Positions 41,237-51,281 are shown, counted from the first letter of the stretch. The stretch is DNA of 64,000 nucleotides from Arcicella aurantiaca (GCF_003148625.1 NZ_QGGO01000007.1:156042-220041), one strand, 5' to 3'. Numbers and translations are program-made. Notes: generated by a model not told the origin, from the sequence alone.

Positions 41237-44077
41237 ATGATGATGCAAAAGTTACTGAGTACAATTTTAGTTTTAATCGCTTCTATTTCATTCGCTTTCG
41301 CCCAAGAGGGTACAATCAGAGGAACAATCAAAGACGCTAAATCAAAAGAAGATTTAGTAGGAGCAACAGTCTTTCTTGAAGGACATAATAAAGGCGGTGC
41401 TGCCGATATTAACGGATTCTTCTCTTTAAGTCGCTTACCAGTAGGTACTTACAAATTAAAAATCTCATTCGTAGGATATAAATCTAAATTTATTGAAAAT
41501 GTAAAGGTTCTTGCAGACCAAGTTACAGAAATCAATACATCACTTGACGAAGAAGGTTCGACACTTAATGAAGTTAAAGTTGTTGGTCAGAAATTAACAA
41601 ATACAGAGGTTTCGGTAATTTCAGAAATTAAAGCAGCTCAACAAATTGTAAGTGGTATTTCTGCGGCTCAAATCGGTAAAACACTTGACCGTAACGCTGC
41701 TGAGGTAGTAAAACGTGTTCCGGGAGTTACTATTTTTGGAGAACGTTTTATTAACATTCGTGGTCTTAATGAGCGTTATAATACCGTTTTATTAAACAAC
41801 GCTTTTGCTCCAAGTATGGAAGCAGACGTTCGTTCATTCTCATTTGACGTTATTCCGTCAGCACAAATCGACCGTATTTTAGTATTCAAATCTCCTGCAG
41901 CCGAATTGCCAGGTGAATTTGCAGGTGGTGTTGTAAAAATCTTCACAAAAAGTATTCCTGACAATAATTATTTCACCATTGACATTAGCGGAGGTTCTCG
42001 TGAAGGAACAACAGGTAAAGAAATGTTGCAACCACAAAGAGGTAAAAACTACTTATTAGGTTTTAACAACGGATTTGCAGACTTACCTAAATATTTCCCT
42101 ACAACGGCGGGTTTAAAACAAATTGCTACGTCAAATCCAGTTGCCTTGACTCAGGCAGGACAATTATTACGTAATACTTGGACGCCAACATCAACTACTG
42201 CACTTCCAGATTTACGTATGACGCTTACAGGTGCATACAAATTCATTGATAACGACGGGATTAAATTAGCCAACGTAACGGCGGTAAATTATAGCAACAC
42301 GAACTCAATCTTTGAAATGTTGAGAAGTGATTTCGGATATACAGCGGGTTCAAGTAGTGAAATTTCAATTAATGAAGATACAAAGTTTAGAGACTTGCAA
42401 TATAACAATGCCATTCGTTTGGGTATTCTTCATAACTGGGCATTGAAAATCAACGATAAACATACATTTGAGTTCAAAAACCTTTTCAACCAAATGAGCA
42501 ATGCTCAGTATGTAAACAGAAATGGATTTGAAAACGGTGGAACTTGGAATATTCGTTCTTTAGACCAAATTTTTAGAGGAATTTATACAGGTCAGGTTTT
42601 GGGTCGTCATAAATTAAACGATGATAAAACTTTAGTTGACTGGGTGGTAGCTTATAACAAAACTTACCGTGACCAACCTGATTACAAACGTTTCAGATAT
42701 TCAACCGATAATGGTTCAGAGCCAAGTTTGTTAGTACCATTTGGGGCAGCACAAACAGTAAACTTAGGTAGAACAAATATCTTACTTGATGAAAAAGCAT
42801 TGATGGGAGGTTTCAATGTGGTTCAGAAATTGACCCTTGTGAAAGGTGCAACGAAAGAAAATAATAAAGAATTAGAATTGAAATTTGGGGGCTTCTACGA
42901 AAACAAAGACCGTTCTTTCAATGCTCGTAACTTAGGTTTTGTTCGTGCAAACGGTTCATTATTTGATGTTGGAAATTTGCCAATCGACCAAATTTTTGCT
43001 CAACAAAATATCAATTTAACTAACGGTGTCAAAATTGATGAGCAAACAAACGCTTCAGATTCATACTCGGCAAGTAATAACCAAATTGCTTTTTACGCAT
43101 CAGGAAACTATTCTTTCACGAAAAAATTGAATTTGATTGCAGGATTACGTATAGAGAAAAACGTTCAGAAATTGAATAGTTATGACATCAGTAAAAATGC
43201 TCCTGTAAACTATAATCGTGACATTACGAATATTTTACCTTCAGCAAACTTGACCTACAATTTCTCTGAAAAATCATTGTTACGTTTTGCTTATGGAAAA
43301 ACAGTAAACCGTCCTGAATTCCGTGAAATTGCTCCATTCTCTTTCTATGATTTTGTGAATAACCGTGTAATTACAGGTAATTCAAATCTTGAAAATGCTC
43401 AGATTGATAATGCTGATTTCCGTTATGAGTTCTATCCAACACCTTCTGAAATTATATCGGTTGCGGCTTTCTATAAGTACTTTAAAACACCAATTGAAGT
43501 TGTTTTTGACGGTGTGAATAACAACAACATCAGTTTTAGTAATGCAGAAAGTGCTTTCAGTACAGGTATCGAATTAGAGGTTAGAAAATCATTGGATAAA
43601 TTGACCGATTCTAAATTCTTGAATAAAATCAATTTGGTATTCAACGGTGCATTTATTTATAGCCGTGTGAAATTTAATGCAAGCACGATTAACCAATCTG
43701 ATAATCGCCCATTACAAGGACAATCTCCATACATTATCAATGCAGGGATTAACTACAACGATACGAAGAAAAACACACAAGTTAGTTTATTATTCAACGT
43801 AATCGGAAAACGTATTTATGCAGTAGGTAACTCATTTGCAGCAGGTTATCCAGACTGGTACGAAATGCCACGTAATGTATTAGACTTAACTTTCTCGAAA
43901 GAAGTTTATAAAAACTTAATCGTGAAAGGTGGTATCACAGATATTCTGAATAACAGAAACTTGATTCTTCAAGACGGAAATAGAGACGGTAATTTCAGTA
44001 GCGACTCAGACCAAACAATCCAGTCTTATTCTCCGGGTAGAGTTTATTCTTTGGGTGTAGTTTATACAATCCGTTAA
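41237..44077 (+). CDS. TonB-dependent receptor, large type, with carboxypeptidase-like domain
   Basis: A 946-residue outer-membrane receptor. Signal peptide LLSTILVLIASISFAFA, then a carboxypeptidase-regulatory-like domain (TIRGTIKDAKSKEDLVGATVFLEG). The plug has VVKRVPGVTIFGERFINIRGLNERYNTVLLNN and RILVFKSPAAELPGEFAGGVVKIFTK. The long barrel ends PGRVYSLGVVYTIR. The form of the plug (RGLNERYN, AELPGEFAGG) marks a distinct receptor subgroup whose partner is usually a surface lipoprotein, here the next gene. An operator of 11-bp repeats and a strong promoter precede it. The substrate is unknown; a phosphorus compound is my guess from the operator. Confidence 0.9.
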   Translation: MMMQKLLSTILVLIASISFAFAQEGTIRGTIKDAKSKEDLVGATVFLEGHNKGGAADINGFFSLSRLPVGTYKLKISFVGYKSKFIENVKVLADQVTEINTSLDEEGSTLNEVKVVGQKLTNTEVSVISEIKAAQQIVSGISAAQIGKTLDRNAAEVVKRVPGVTIFGERFINIRGLNERYNTVLLNNAFAPSMEADVRSFSFDVIPSAQIDRILVFKSPAAELPGEFAGGVVKIFTKSIPDNNYFTIDISGGSREGTTGKEMLQPQRGKNYLLGFNNGFADLPKYFPTTAGLKQIATSNPVALTQAGQLLRNTWTPTSTTALPDLRMTLTGAYKFIDNDGIKLANVTAVNYSNTNSIFEMLRSDFGYTAGSSSEISINEDTKFRDLQYNNAIRLGILHNWALKINDKHTFEFKNLFNQMSNAQYVNRNGFENGGTWNIRSLDQIFRGIYTGQVLGRHKLNDDKTLVDWVVAYNKTYRDQPDYKRFRYSTDNGSEPSLLVPFGAAQTVNLGRTNILLDEKALMGGFNVVQKLTLVKGATKENNKELELKFGGFYENKDRSFNARNLGFVRANGSLFDVGNLPIDQIFAQQNINLTNGVKIDEQTNASDSYSASNNQIAFYASGNYSFTKKLNLIAGLRIEKNVQKLNSYDISKNAPVNYNRDITNILPSANLTYNFSEKSLLRFAYGKTVNRPEFREIAPFSFYDFVNNRVITGNSNLENAQIDNADFRYEFYPTPSEIISVAAFYKYFKTPIEVVFDGVNNNNISFSNAESAFSTGIELEVRKSLDKLTDSKFLNKINLVFNGAFIYSRVKFNASTINQSDNRPLQGQSPYIINAGINYNDTKKNTQVSLLFNVIGKRIYAVGNSFAAGYPDWYEMPRNVLDLTFSKEVYKNLIVKGGITDILNNRNLILQDGNRDGNFSSDSDQTIQSYSPGRVYSLGVVYTIR

Positions 44078-44217
44078 TAGAAAGACTTAAAATTTGATAA
44101 GAATTTAGAGAGAATCAAGAAAGAATACGCTGTTCAGTAAATCGGTTAAAACATTTGTACAAATAAAATAAACATTATTTCACTTTAATATATTATAAAC
44201 TATTCATTTCGAAACTC

Positions 44218-45957
44218 ATGAAATCTATCAAAATTATTGCTCTGTTACTTTCGGTAATAACAATGTTTCAGGCTTGTAAAGACGATACTCCAGCAATTGT
44301 GCCAATTCCAACAATCACAACAAGCGGAACTTTATCGGGAATTCCAGGAGCAACCGTTCAAATCAAAGCATCAATTAATGCTCCAGGTGGCGTAAAAGCA
44401 ATTACAGTTTTGAAAAATGGTTCTGCTTTTGATTCTCAAACTGGAACTGGACAAACAACACTTGACTATACTAAAGATTACGTTATTGAGTCACTTGCAG
44501 CTAACTCGGTAGTTAATTTTACCATTCAAGTAACTGATAACAATAACCAAGTTTCTTCTTTAACTACTATTCCAGTAACAGTTTCTGCAATTCCTGCTCC
44601 AACAGTAGTTACAGTTTCGGGTAATTTAGAAGGAAACATTACTTGGACGGCTGACAAAATCTATAAATTGAGTGGTTTTGTTCGTTTAGGTACAGAAGCA
44701 GTATTTGGAACGGTTACCAAAACAGCTACTTTGACAATCCAACCGGGTACAGTTATTATCGGTGAACGTGCTACAAAAGGTACTTTAGTGGTTCAAAGAG
44801 GAAGTAAATTAATTGCAGAAGGTACAGCAGCGAAACCAATCGTGTTTACCTCTGAGCGTGCAGCAGGTGAGCGTGAACCGGGTGACTGGGGTGGCATTGT
44901 AATCTGTGGTAAAGCAATCAACAACTTACCAGATGCTCAAGCAAACCGTGAATTAGAAGGTGCTTATGGTGCATTCCACGGAGGTACAGATAACGCTGAT
45001 AACTCTGGTTCTTTAAAGTATGTTCGTGTTGAATTTGCAGGTATTCCAATCAACCCTAACCAAGAAGTAAACTCATTCACTTTTGGTTCAGTAGGAGCAG
45101 GTACAACGTTAGAATATTTACAAGCTACTTTTGGATTAGATGATTCATTTGAATGGTTTGGTGGAAATGTAAACGCTAAATATTTGGTAGCTTACAAAGG
45201 TTTAGATGATGATTTTGATGTTGATAATGGTTTCTCTGGAAATATTCAATACGGAATTGGTATTCGTGGAGCTACTCAAGCAGATATTTCTGGTTCAAAC
45301 GGATTTGAGGTTGATAATGATGCTGCTGGTTCTTCAAACACACCATTTACTTCGGCTACATTTGCCAATATGTCTATCATCGGACCAAAAGGAAGTTTGA
45401 TTACAATTAGTTCTCAATTCCAAAATGGAGCTCAATTACGTCGTAACAGTAAATTGAAAATCTATAACACGGTAATTACGGGTTATCCAAACGGTGTTTA
45501 TATTGATAGCCAAAGAGGTGATGCAAAAGGTAATGCTGCCAAAGGAGATATTACGCTTCAAAACGTTATCGTAGCTGGTTTAGACAAATGGGGTACAAAT
45601 GGTTTCGGACAAGGAGATGCTAACTTACCACGTGGTTTCGGTATCGTTGATAACGAACAATCTACGGCTGCTCCAGCCATCTTGATTGGTACTCAAAAGC
45701 CTTCAGAATGGTTCGTTGCTCAAACTGGAAACAAATTATTGGATAATACTTCAACGCTTGGTTTAAGTTCTTCTTTATGGTCAACGGGTCGTCCTACATT
45801 TATTTTAGGTGCAACTTCTACACTAAAAGGAGTGAACTTACCAACAACTTTACCTGCCTTCTTTACAAAAACAACTTTCGCAGGTGCATTTAATGATACA
45901 GACTGGACACTTGGTTGGACGGAATTTAATCCACAAACAACTGTTTACGTGAAATAG
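44218..45957 (+). CDS. Beta-helix-like surface lipoprotein partner of the TonB receptor
   Basis: A 579-residue lipoprotein (lipobox FQAC, Cys20). An Ig-like beta domain (about 28-130) leads into a repetitive region with LTIQPGTVIIGERATKGTLVVQRGSKLIAEGTAAKPIVFTSE, GDWGGIVICGKA and VRVEFAGIPI, typical of right-handed parallel beta-helix proteins. It begins 140 bp after the TonB receptor, probably in the same transcript, and may capture the receptor's ligand at the cell surface. Such receptor-lipoprotein pairs recur in Bacteroidota. I cannot name the ligand. It is not SusD-like. Confidence 0.82.
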   Translation: MKSIKIIALLLSVITMFQACKDDTPAIVPIPTITTSGTLSGIPGATVQIKASINAPGGVKAITVLKNGSAFDSQTGTGQTTLDYTKDYVIESLAANSVVNFTIQVTDNNNQVSSLTTIPVTVSAIPAPTVVTVSGNLEGNITWTADKIYKLSGFVRLGTEAVFGTVTKTATLTIQPGTVIIGERATKGTLVVQRGSKLIAEGTAAKPIVFTSERAAGEREPGDWGGIVICGKAINNLPDAQANRELEGAYGAFHGGTDNADNSGSLKYVRVEFAGIPINPNQEVNSFTFGSVGAGTTLEYLQATFGLDDSFEWFGGNVNAKYLVAYKGLDDDFDVDNGFSGNIQYGIGIRGATQADISGSNGFEVDNDAAGSSNTPFTSATFANMSIIGPKGSLITISSQFQNGAQLRRNSKLKIYNTVITGYPNGVYIDSQRGDAKGNAAKGDITLQNVIVAGLDKWGTNGFGQGDANLPRGFGIVDNEQSTAAPAILIGTQKPSEWFVAQTGNKLLDNTSTLGLSSSLWSTGRPTFILGATSTLKGVNLPTTLPAFFTKTTFAGAFNDTDWTLGWTEFNPQTTVYVK

Positions 45958-46045
45958 ATTAGGGTTTAGGAGTTAGGTTTTAGGTAATCGAATTGGATAA
46001 TTTCAACTGAAGCCTAAAACCCAACTCCTGCCACCTCAAATAACT
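45958..46045. repeat. Inverted heptamer pair (TTAGGGT type) between lipoprotein genes
   Basis: Left AGGGTTTAGGAGTTAGG and right CCTAAAACCCAACTCC words, in 7-bp steps, are reverse complements with a 30-bp loop. Confidence 0.8.
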
Positions 46046-46051
46046 ACCAAT

Positions 46052-46600
46052 ATGAAAACGATACTTTTAGGCTTACTCATTACATTAACGCTCATTTCCT
46101 GTCAATCTAATAATAACGACTTTGACAATTATTTTTCTAAAAGTCAACAAGATAGCCTCTTAACCAATATTGTTACTTACCTCTATTTACCTGCTCCAGA
46201 AGCAACCAATACAACAAAATTTCAACCTCAGTTTAGAGGTTTTTACGCCAAAAATACTCCCAATTTTAAACTACAAAAGTATTACCAAGCAGAAAATGGC
46301 TGGAATTACTTTTTCCTGATTCGCCCAGTTGGTTCAAGCTCAGCTTTTAAAAGAGGGGTTTTAGGAAAATTCAAATTAGCCCCCAATTCATTCATGCCAA
46401 CAGCATTTGAGGAGGTTGCCAATACACCACATTTAGCAGAGGAAGTTGTGAAAGAACGTGGTAATTATTTATTTCAAGAATTGATAAAAAACGGGAATTT
46501 AGACAAACAAACTCCTATGAAACAATATATAGAATGGCCAGATGAACATTTGGCTTATGATAGAAAAACAAATCAGTGGATTACTATAAAACCGTACTAA
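46052..46600 (+). CDS. Hypothetical lipoprotein, 182 aa
   Basis: A small exported lipoprotein that I do not recognise: lipobox LISC with Cys17, then an Asn/Asp/Ser-rich linker. The mature part is a single globular domain with YLYLPAPEATNTTKFQPQFRGFYAKN and FFLIRPVGSSSAFKRGVLGKFKL. It may belong to the preceding TonB-receptor/lipoprotein unit (94-bp gap), but a repeat hairpin lies between. Ends at a clear terminator. Confidence 0.7.
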   Translation: MKTILLGLLITLTLISCQSNNNDFDNYFSKSQQDSLLTNIVTYLYLPAPEATNTTKFQPQFRGFYAKNTPNFKLQKYYQAENGWNYFFLIRPVGSSSAFKRGVLGKFKLAPNSFMPTAFEEVANTPHLAEEVVKERGNYLFQELIKNGNLDKQTPMKQYIEWPDEHLAYDRKTNQWITIKPY

Positions 46601-46664
46601 AGATTTCCTCCTTGCCTCGGCAGGGAGAAAGTCCAAACGGATTTTCATATTGGTGTAATAAAGC

Positions 46665-46693
46665 AAAAGCCGAGATTTATAGTCTCGGCTTTT
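46665..46693 (+). terminator. Terminator after the small lipoprotein
   Basis: Eleven-bp perfect stem AAAAGCCGAGA / TCTCGGCTTTT with a 7-nt loop. Confidence 0.85.
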
Positions 46694-46806
46694 CTGTTTC
46701 TTTAACTTTTCAGAGCAATAAATAATATTTTGAGTGTGTAGTCTTGTTAGAAACTAAACTTTTAAGTTTTCGGAATACTTTGATAGCATACTCCATAAAT
46801 GCCACT

Positions 46807-46814
46807 TAAATTTG
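46807..46814 (+). promoter_or_regulatory. -7 element before tag
   Basis: TAAATTTG matches TAnnTTTG, 22 nt before the start codon. The nearest TTTG is 24 nt upstream of it. Confidence 0.45.
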
Positions 46815-46836
46815 TAATAGGTAAACAGCACTTTAT

Positions 46837-47412
46837 ATGACTATCAAAAAAGAAAATATAACCCGTTGCCAATGGGCTGGGAATGATGAACTTTATATAA
46901 AATATCATGATGAAGAATGGGGCGTTCCACTTTATGATGATGATAAATTATTTGAGTTTTTGATTCTCGAAGGCTTTCAAGCAGGATTGAGTTGGATAAC
47001 CATTTTGAGAAAAAGAGAGAGCTTTAGGAAAGCATTTGACAATTTCGAAGCCTTAAAAATTGTTAAATATGACGCCCAAAAGGTAGAAGAACTCATGCAA
47101 GACGCAGGCATCATCAGAAATCGTTTGAAGATAGAAGGAACAATTACCAACGCTCGGATATTTCTCGAAATTCAACAAGAATATGGAAGCTTTAGAGAAT
47201 ATATTTGGCAATTTGTGGGAGGGCAACCCATTGTAAATCAAAGGAGTAGTTTAGGAAGTGTACCTGCAAGAACTGATATTTCAGATGCTATGAGTAAAAC
47301 CCTTAAAAAAAGAGGATTCAAGTTTATAGGTACTACAATTTGCTACGCATTTATGCAGGCAACAGGTATGGTAAATGACCACATAGTAAATTGTATCTGT
47401 TATAACCGATAA
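46837..47412 (+). CDS. tag: DNA-3-methyladenine glycosylase I
   Basis: A 191-residue base-excision repair enzyme that removes 3-methyladenine from alkylated DNA. Family features: CQWAGNDELYIKYHDEEWGVP near the N-terminus (zinc Cys and the H-D-x-E-W-G motif), EGFQAGLSWITILRKRE with the catalytic Glu region, and the zinc-binding C-terminus GTTICYAFMQATGMVNDHIVNC. The length is normal. Stands alone. Confidence 0.94.
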   Translation: MTIKKENITRCQWAGNDELYIKYHDEEWGVPLYDDDKLFEFLILEGFQAGLSWITILRKRESFRKAFDNFEALKIVKYDAQKVEELMQDAGIIRNRLKIEGTITNARIFLEIQQEYGSFREYIWQFVGGQPIVNQRSSLGSVPARTDISDAMSKTLKKRGFKFIGTTICYAFMQATGMVNDHIVNCICYNR

Positions 47413-47441
47413 GCAATCCTATAAAATTGGCTTTGCTTTTG

Positions 47442-47449
47442 TAACTTTG
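47442..47449 (+). promoter_or_regulatory. -7 element before DPM1-like gene
   Basis: TAACTTTG matches TAnnTTTG, 50 nt before the start at 47500. No TTG at the usual distance. Confidence 0.4.
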
Positions 47450-47499
47450 TATAAAAGAAAGATGGTAAGTATTCATCTTCTCAAAAAAACTAAAATTAA

Positions 47500-48231
47500 A
47501 TGAATTCACGTATCGTCATCATTCCTACTTATAACGAAATAGAAAATATAGAAGCCATTATACGTAAAGTGATGAGCCTTGAACCTTCTTTTGATTTATT
47601 GATTGTGGATGATGGTTCTCCTGATGGAACAGGAAAAAAAGTTAAAGAATTACAAACAGAATTTGGTACAAATCGTTTACACCTACAAGAACGTAAAGGC
47701 AAATTAGGCTTAGGAACTGCCTATATTCATGGATTTAAATATGCTTTAGGATTAAACTACGAGTATATTTTTGAAATGGATGCAGATTTTTCACATAATC
47801 CAGATGATTTAGTGAAACTTTATAATGCCTGTGCAAACGACGGTGCTGATATGGCAATTGGCTCAAGATATATTCACGGTGTTAATGTAGTGAACTGGCC
47901 AATGAGTCGTGTTTTAATGTCATATTTTGCAGGATATTATGTGCGTTTCATTACGGGTATTCCTGTAAAAGATGTAACGGCAGGTTTTAAATGCTACACG
48001 GCAAAAGTATTGAGAACTATCAATTTAGATACCATTAAGTTTGTTGGTTATGCCTTCCAAGTAGAGATGAAATTTACCACTTGGAAATACGGCTTCAAGA
48101 TTGTAGAAGTGCCAATTATCTTTACAGACCGTACCAAAGGACAATCAAAAATGTCTGCCAATATCTTCCGTGAAGCTATTTTAGGTGTCATTCAGATGAA
48201 ATTGAATAGCTTTTTCAAAAAATATAAGTGA
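47500..48231 (+). CDS. Polyprenol monophosphomannose synthase-like glycosyltransferase (GT2)
   Basis: A 243-residue GT-A glycosyltransferase of the dolichol/polyprenol-phosphate mannose synthase type. N-terminal IPTYNEIENIEAII, nucleotide-binding DDGSPDGTG at 35-43, and the metal site EMDADFSHNPDD at about 91-102. No C-terminal membrane domain, so it is the short soluble form. It transfers mannose or glucose from a GDP/UDP sugar to a lipid carrier for protein or glycan modification. The sugar is not certain. Confidence 0.9.
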   Translation: MNSRIVIIPTYNEIENIEAIIRKVMSLEPSFDLLIVDDGSPDGTGKKVKELQTEFGTNRLHLQERKGKLGLGTAYIHGFKYALGLNYEYIFEMDADFSHNPDDLVKLYNACANDGADMAIGSRYIHGVNVVNWPMSRVLMSYFAGYYVRFITGIPVKDVTAGFKCYTAKVLRTINLDTIKFVGYAFQVEMKFTTWKYGFKIVEVPIIFTDRTKGQSKMSANIFREAILGVIQMKLNSFFKKYK

Positions 48232-48235
48232 AGTT

Positions 48236-48435
48236 TATGAGTTTAGCGTTTATGAGTAAAAAAGGAATATTCTTTATTCAGTTATAGAGTACGACATAAC
48301 GTATCAGAATATATTTTGGAATTATGTTGTTTAGATTAGACAACTATCAAAAAGTTGTCTAATCTAATTCCAATACGTCATGTCGTTGTCTATAACACTC
48401 ATAAACTCATCAACACATAAACTTATAAACTCAAA
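48236..48435. repeat. Multi-level inverted repeat between glycosyltransferase and hemJ
   Basis: Nested inverted repeats fill the 204-bp spacer. Outer heptamer words GTTTATGAGTTTA / TAAACTCAT-CATAAAC; middle ATAGAGTACGACATAACGTA with its near-complement TACGTCATGTCGTTGTCTAT; inner ATTAGACAACT / AGTTGTCTAAT around a short loop. The whole could fold into a single rod. Confidence 0.85.
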
Positions 48436-48978
48436 ATGACTTACGAACACATCAAAGCCATTCATATTATCTTCGTAACCAGTTGGTTTGCAGGACTTTT
48501 CTATTTGCCACGCCTATTTGTATATCATACAGAAGCCAACGAGAAGCCCGATTTAGAGCGTACTATCATTCAAGAGCAATTCAAGAAAATGGAGAAAATC
48601 CTTTTCAATGCGATTATGGTTCCTGCTATGTGGCTGACGATAATTTCGGGAGTGACAATGGTTTATTGGACTTGGTGGGATTCTTTCGCAGCTCACGGTT
48701 GGCTACACATCAAATTGAGTTTTGTGGTTGGACTAATTATCTATCATTTTTATTGTAGAAAATTAATCTTAGAATTACGTCAAGATAAATTTAGATTTAC
48801 AGGTTTTCAGCTAAGACTATTCAACGAAATTGCTACGGTTTTCCTTTTTGCTATCGTGTTTTTAGTAGTGTTAAAAAATGCAGTAGATTGGATTTGGGGT
48901 ATTTTAGGACTAATTCTTTTTGCTGTAATCATTATGTCAGCGGTGAGAATTGTGAAGAAAATTCGGGAGAAGAAGTAA
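48436..48978 (+). CDS. hemJ: HemJ-family protoporphyrinogen IX oxidase (UPF0093/CopD-like)
   Basis: A 180-residue membrane protein with four or five helices. The start TYEHIKAIHIIFVTSWFAGLFYLPRLFVYH carries the conserved His and the W-F-A-G-L-F-Y-x-P-R-L signature of HemJ. A second signature WLHIKLSFVVGLIIYHFYCRK contains the conserved His-x-K. HemJ oxidises protoporphyrinogen IX in haem synthesis. Automatic labels often call it CopD. No other haem genes are near. Confidence 0.85.
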   Translation: MTYEHIKAIHIIFVTSWFAGLFYLPRLFVYHTEANEKPDLERTIIQEQFKKMEKILFNAIMVPAMWLTIISGVTMVYWTWWDSFAAHGWLHIKLSFVVGLIIYHFYCRKLILELRQDKFRFTGFQLRLFNEIATVFLFAIVFLVVLKNAVDWIWGILGLILFAVIIMSAVRIVKKIREKK

Positions 48979-49135
48979 GCTGAAATCGTAAACTAAAATT
49001 AGACCACAGATTGTACTGATTCAACGGATTTACACGGAAAATTAAAGAAAAATGATAACTCCGTTATGGGGAAAAATGTAGTAGTTTCGAAATCATTAAC
49101 CGAACAATAAAGGGTTTGTCTCAACACAAACGAAA

Positions 49136-49222
49136 GACCACTGATTGAACGGATTATACTGATTTTCGCTGATTTTTCTTTATCTGCTGTGTAAATCAGT
49201 ATAATCCGTTTCATCAGTGGTC
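49136..49222. terminator. Long inverted repeat between hemJ and dxs
   Basis: Thirty-bp arms (GACCACTGATTGAACGGATT... against ...AATCCGTTTCATCAGTGGTC) with few mismatches and a 27-bp loop, between convergent genes. A related half-copy (CACAGATTGTACTGATTCAA) precedes it near 49001. Presumed bidirectional terminator and dispersed palindrome. Confidence 0.75.
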
Positions 49223-49260
49223 TAAATTTGTCTGTGACAAATAGTTTATAGTTCTGATTA

Positions 49261-51231
49261 TTAATTCAACACCAACTTCACATCTTCTGTTTTTTGCTGA
49301 ATTTTCTTTGTTCCTAAAATCGCTCTAACAGCTTCTGCAATTCCTTCTGGGTCGAAACCACATTCACGATGAAGTTCAATTTGTTCGCCATGTTCAACAA
49401 TTCTATCAGGAATGCCCAAACGTTTTATTTGTGCCGAATAATTATGGTCTAACATAAATTCTGCAACTGCCGAACCAAATCCGCCTTGAATACAACCATC
49501 TTCAACGGTAATTACTTTATCATAATTTTGGAAGATTTCATGTAACATCACTTCGTCCAAAGGCTTCACAAAACGCATATCATAATGAGCTGGATTGATG
49601 CCTTCTTTTTCGAGGATTTTACAAGTTTCAACGGCATAATTTCCAATGTGTCCGAGTGTTAAAATAGCTACATTTTCACCGTCTTTTATCTTTCTACCTT
49701 TTCCAATTTCCATTTTCTCAAATGGAGTTCTCCACTCAGGCATAACGCCTTCTCCACGTGGGTATCTGATAGAAATACACTGTTTTAAATCTTTAAAATC
49801 ATCTTGCGAAACTGTAAACATAATATCACGCAACTCCTTTTCATTCATCGGAGAAAATACAATCATATTCGGAATACAACGCATATACGCAAGGTCATAA
49901 GCCCCATGATGCGTTGGTCCATCCGCACCTGCAAAACCCGCACGGTCGAGACAGAAAATTACGGGTAATTCTTGAATCGCTACGTCGTGTACTACTTGGT
50001 CGTAAGCACGTTGCATAAAAGAAGAATAAATATTACAGAAAACTGTCAAGCCTTGCGTTGCCATTCCTGCCGAAAAAGTCACGGCGTGTTGTTCAGCAAT
50101 ACCTACGTCAAAAGCACGGTCAGGCATGGTTTTCATCATGATATTCAAGGAACTTCCCGAAGGCATAGCAGGAGTAACACCCATAATTTTGGAGTTTTTT
50201 TCTGCTAATTCTACAATAGTATTTCCAAAAACATCTTGGTACTTTGGAGGCTGTGGAGTGGTGAAAACCTTTTTCTTGATTTCCCCTGTGATTTTGTCAA
50301 ATTTTCCGGGAGCGTGCCAAAGTGTTTGGTCTTTTTCGGCAAGTGCGTAACCTTTCCCTTTGGTGGTAATACAATGAAGAATTTTTGGACCGGGAATGTC
50401 TTTCAAATCATTCAAAACCGTTACCATATATTCTACGTCATGCCCGTCGATAGGACCAAAATAACGAAGATTTAATGACTCAAATAAGTTACTTTGATTT
50501 AATAAAGTTGCTTTCAGTCCATTTTCAATTTTGGAAACAATATCTTGGGCTGATTTTCCGAATTTAGACATCTTCCCCAACAAATTCCAAACTTCGTCTT
50601 TCACACGATTGTACGTATGAGAAGTGGTAATATCGGTCAAATATTCTTTTAAAGCCCCTACATTAGGGTCAATTGCCATGCAGTTATCATTCAAGATAAT
50701 AATCATGTTGTTGGGAATATCTCCCGCATGATTCATGGCTTCAAATGCCATACCTGCTGTCATTGAACCATCGCCAATTACGGCAACGTGTTGACGATTT
50801 TTTTCACCTTTATATTGAGATGCTACTGACATACCCAAAGCTGCCGAAATCGAAGTCGATGAGTGTCCAACGCCAAAAGCATCGTATTTACTTTCTTTGC
50901 GTTTTGGGAAACCCGAAATACCTCCGTAAAGACGATTTGTATGGAATACATCACGTCGTCCTGTTAATATTTTATGTCCATAAGCCTGATGTCCAACGTC
51001 CCAAACCAAATTATCGGTAGGCGTATTGAAAACATAATGTAGAGCCACTGATAACTCAACCACACCCAAAGAAGCCCCAAAATGTCCTCCAAAAACAGAA
51101 ACATCATCAATAATATATTGACGAAGTTCATCACAAATTTGGATTAATTCCGAGCGGTCTCTGTTTCTTAAATCCTCAGGGGAGTTAATTTGAGCCAATA
51201 TTTTGCCAGGAGTGATTTTCATGAGTTTCAA
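49261..51231 (-). CDS. dxs: 1-deoxy-D-xylulose-5-phosphate synthase
   Basis: First enzyme of the MEP isoprenoid pathway, condensing pyruvate and glyceraldehyde-3-phosphate with thiamine diphosphate. Visible features: HFGASLGVVELSVALHYVF, VGHQAYGHKILTGR, and the TPP-binding GDGSMTAGMAFEAMNHAGD with a later ILNDN. The transketolase pyrimidine domain has DVGIAEQHAVTFSAGMATQG and DRAGFAGADGPTHHGAYDLAYMR. The length (656) is normal. The first Met may be residue 4 (MKITPGKIL) instead. Stands alone. Confidence 0.96.
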   Translation of the reverse strand: MKLMKITPGKILAQINSPEDLRNRDRSELIQICDELRQYIIDDVSVFGGHFGASLGVVELSVALHYVFNTPTDNLVWDVGHQAYGHKILTGRRDVFHTNRLYGGISGFPKRKESKYDAFGVGHSSTSISAALGMSVASQYKGEKNRQHVAVIGDGSMTAGMAFEAMNHAGDIPNNMIIILNDNCMAIDPNVGALKEYLTDITTSHTYNRVKDEVWNLLGKMSKFGKSAQDIVSKIENGLKATLLNQSNLFESLNLRYFGPIDGHDVEYMVTVLNDLKDIPGPKILHCITTKGKGYALAEKDQTLWHAPGKFDKITGEIKKKVFTTPQPPKYQDVFGNTIVELAEKNSKIMGVTPAMPSGSSLNIMMKTMPDRAFDVGIAEQHAVTFSAGMATQGLTVFCNIYSSFMQRAYDQVVHDVAIQELPVIFCLDRAGFAGADGPTHHGAYDLAYMRCIPNMIVFSPMNEKELRDIMFTVSQDDFKDLKQCISIRYPRGEGVMPEWRTPFEKMEIGKGRKIKDGENVAILTLGHIGNYAVETCKILEKEGINPAHYDMRFVKPLDEVMLHEIFQNYDKVITVEDGCIQGGFGSAVAEFMLDHNYSAQIKRLGIPDRIVEHGEQIELHRECGFDPEGIAEAVRAILGTKKIQQKTEDVKLVLN

Positions 51232-51281
51232 TTGTCGAAAAGTGTAAAGATATAACTACAAAGTTTTCAAAATGTTTGTAA

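Noticed and set aside
48483-48758. ORF in another frame of hemJ
   Set aside because: Shadow; no membrane helices or motifs, while the hemJ frame has both signatures.
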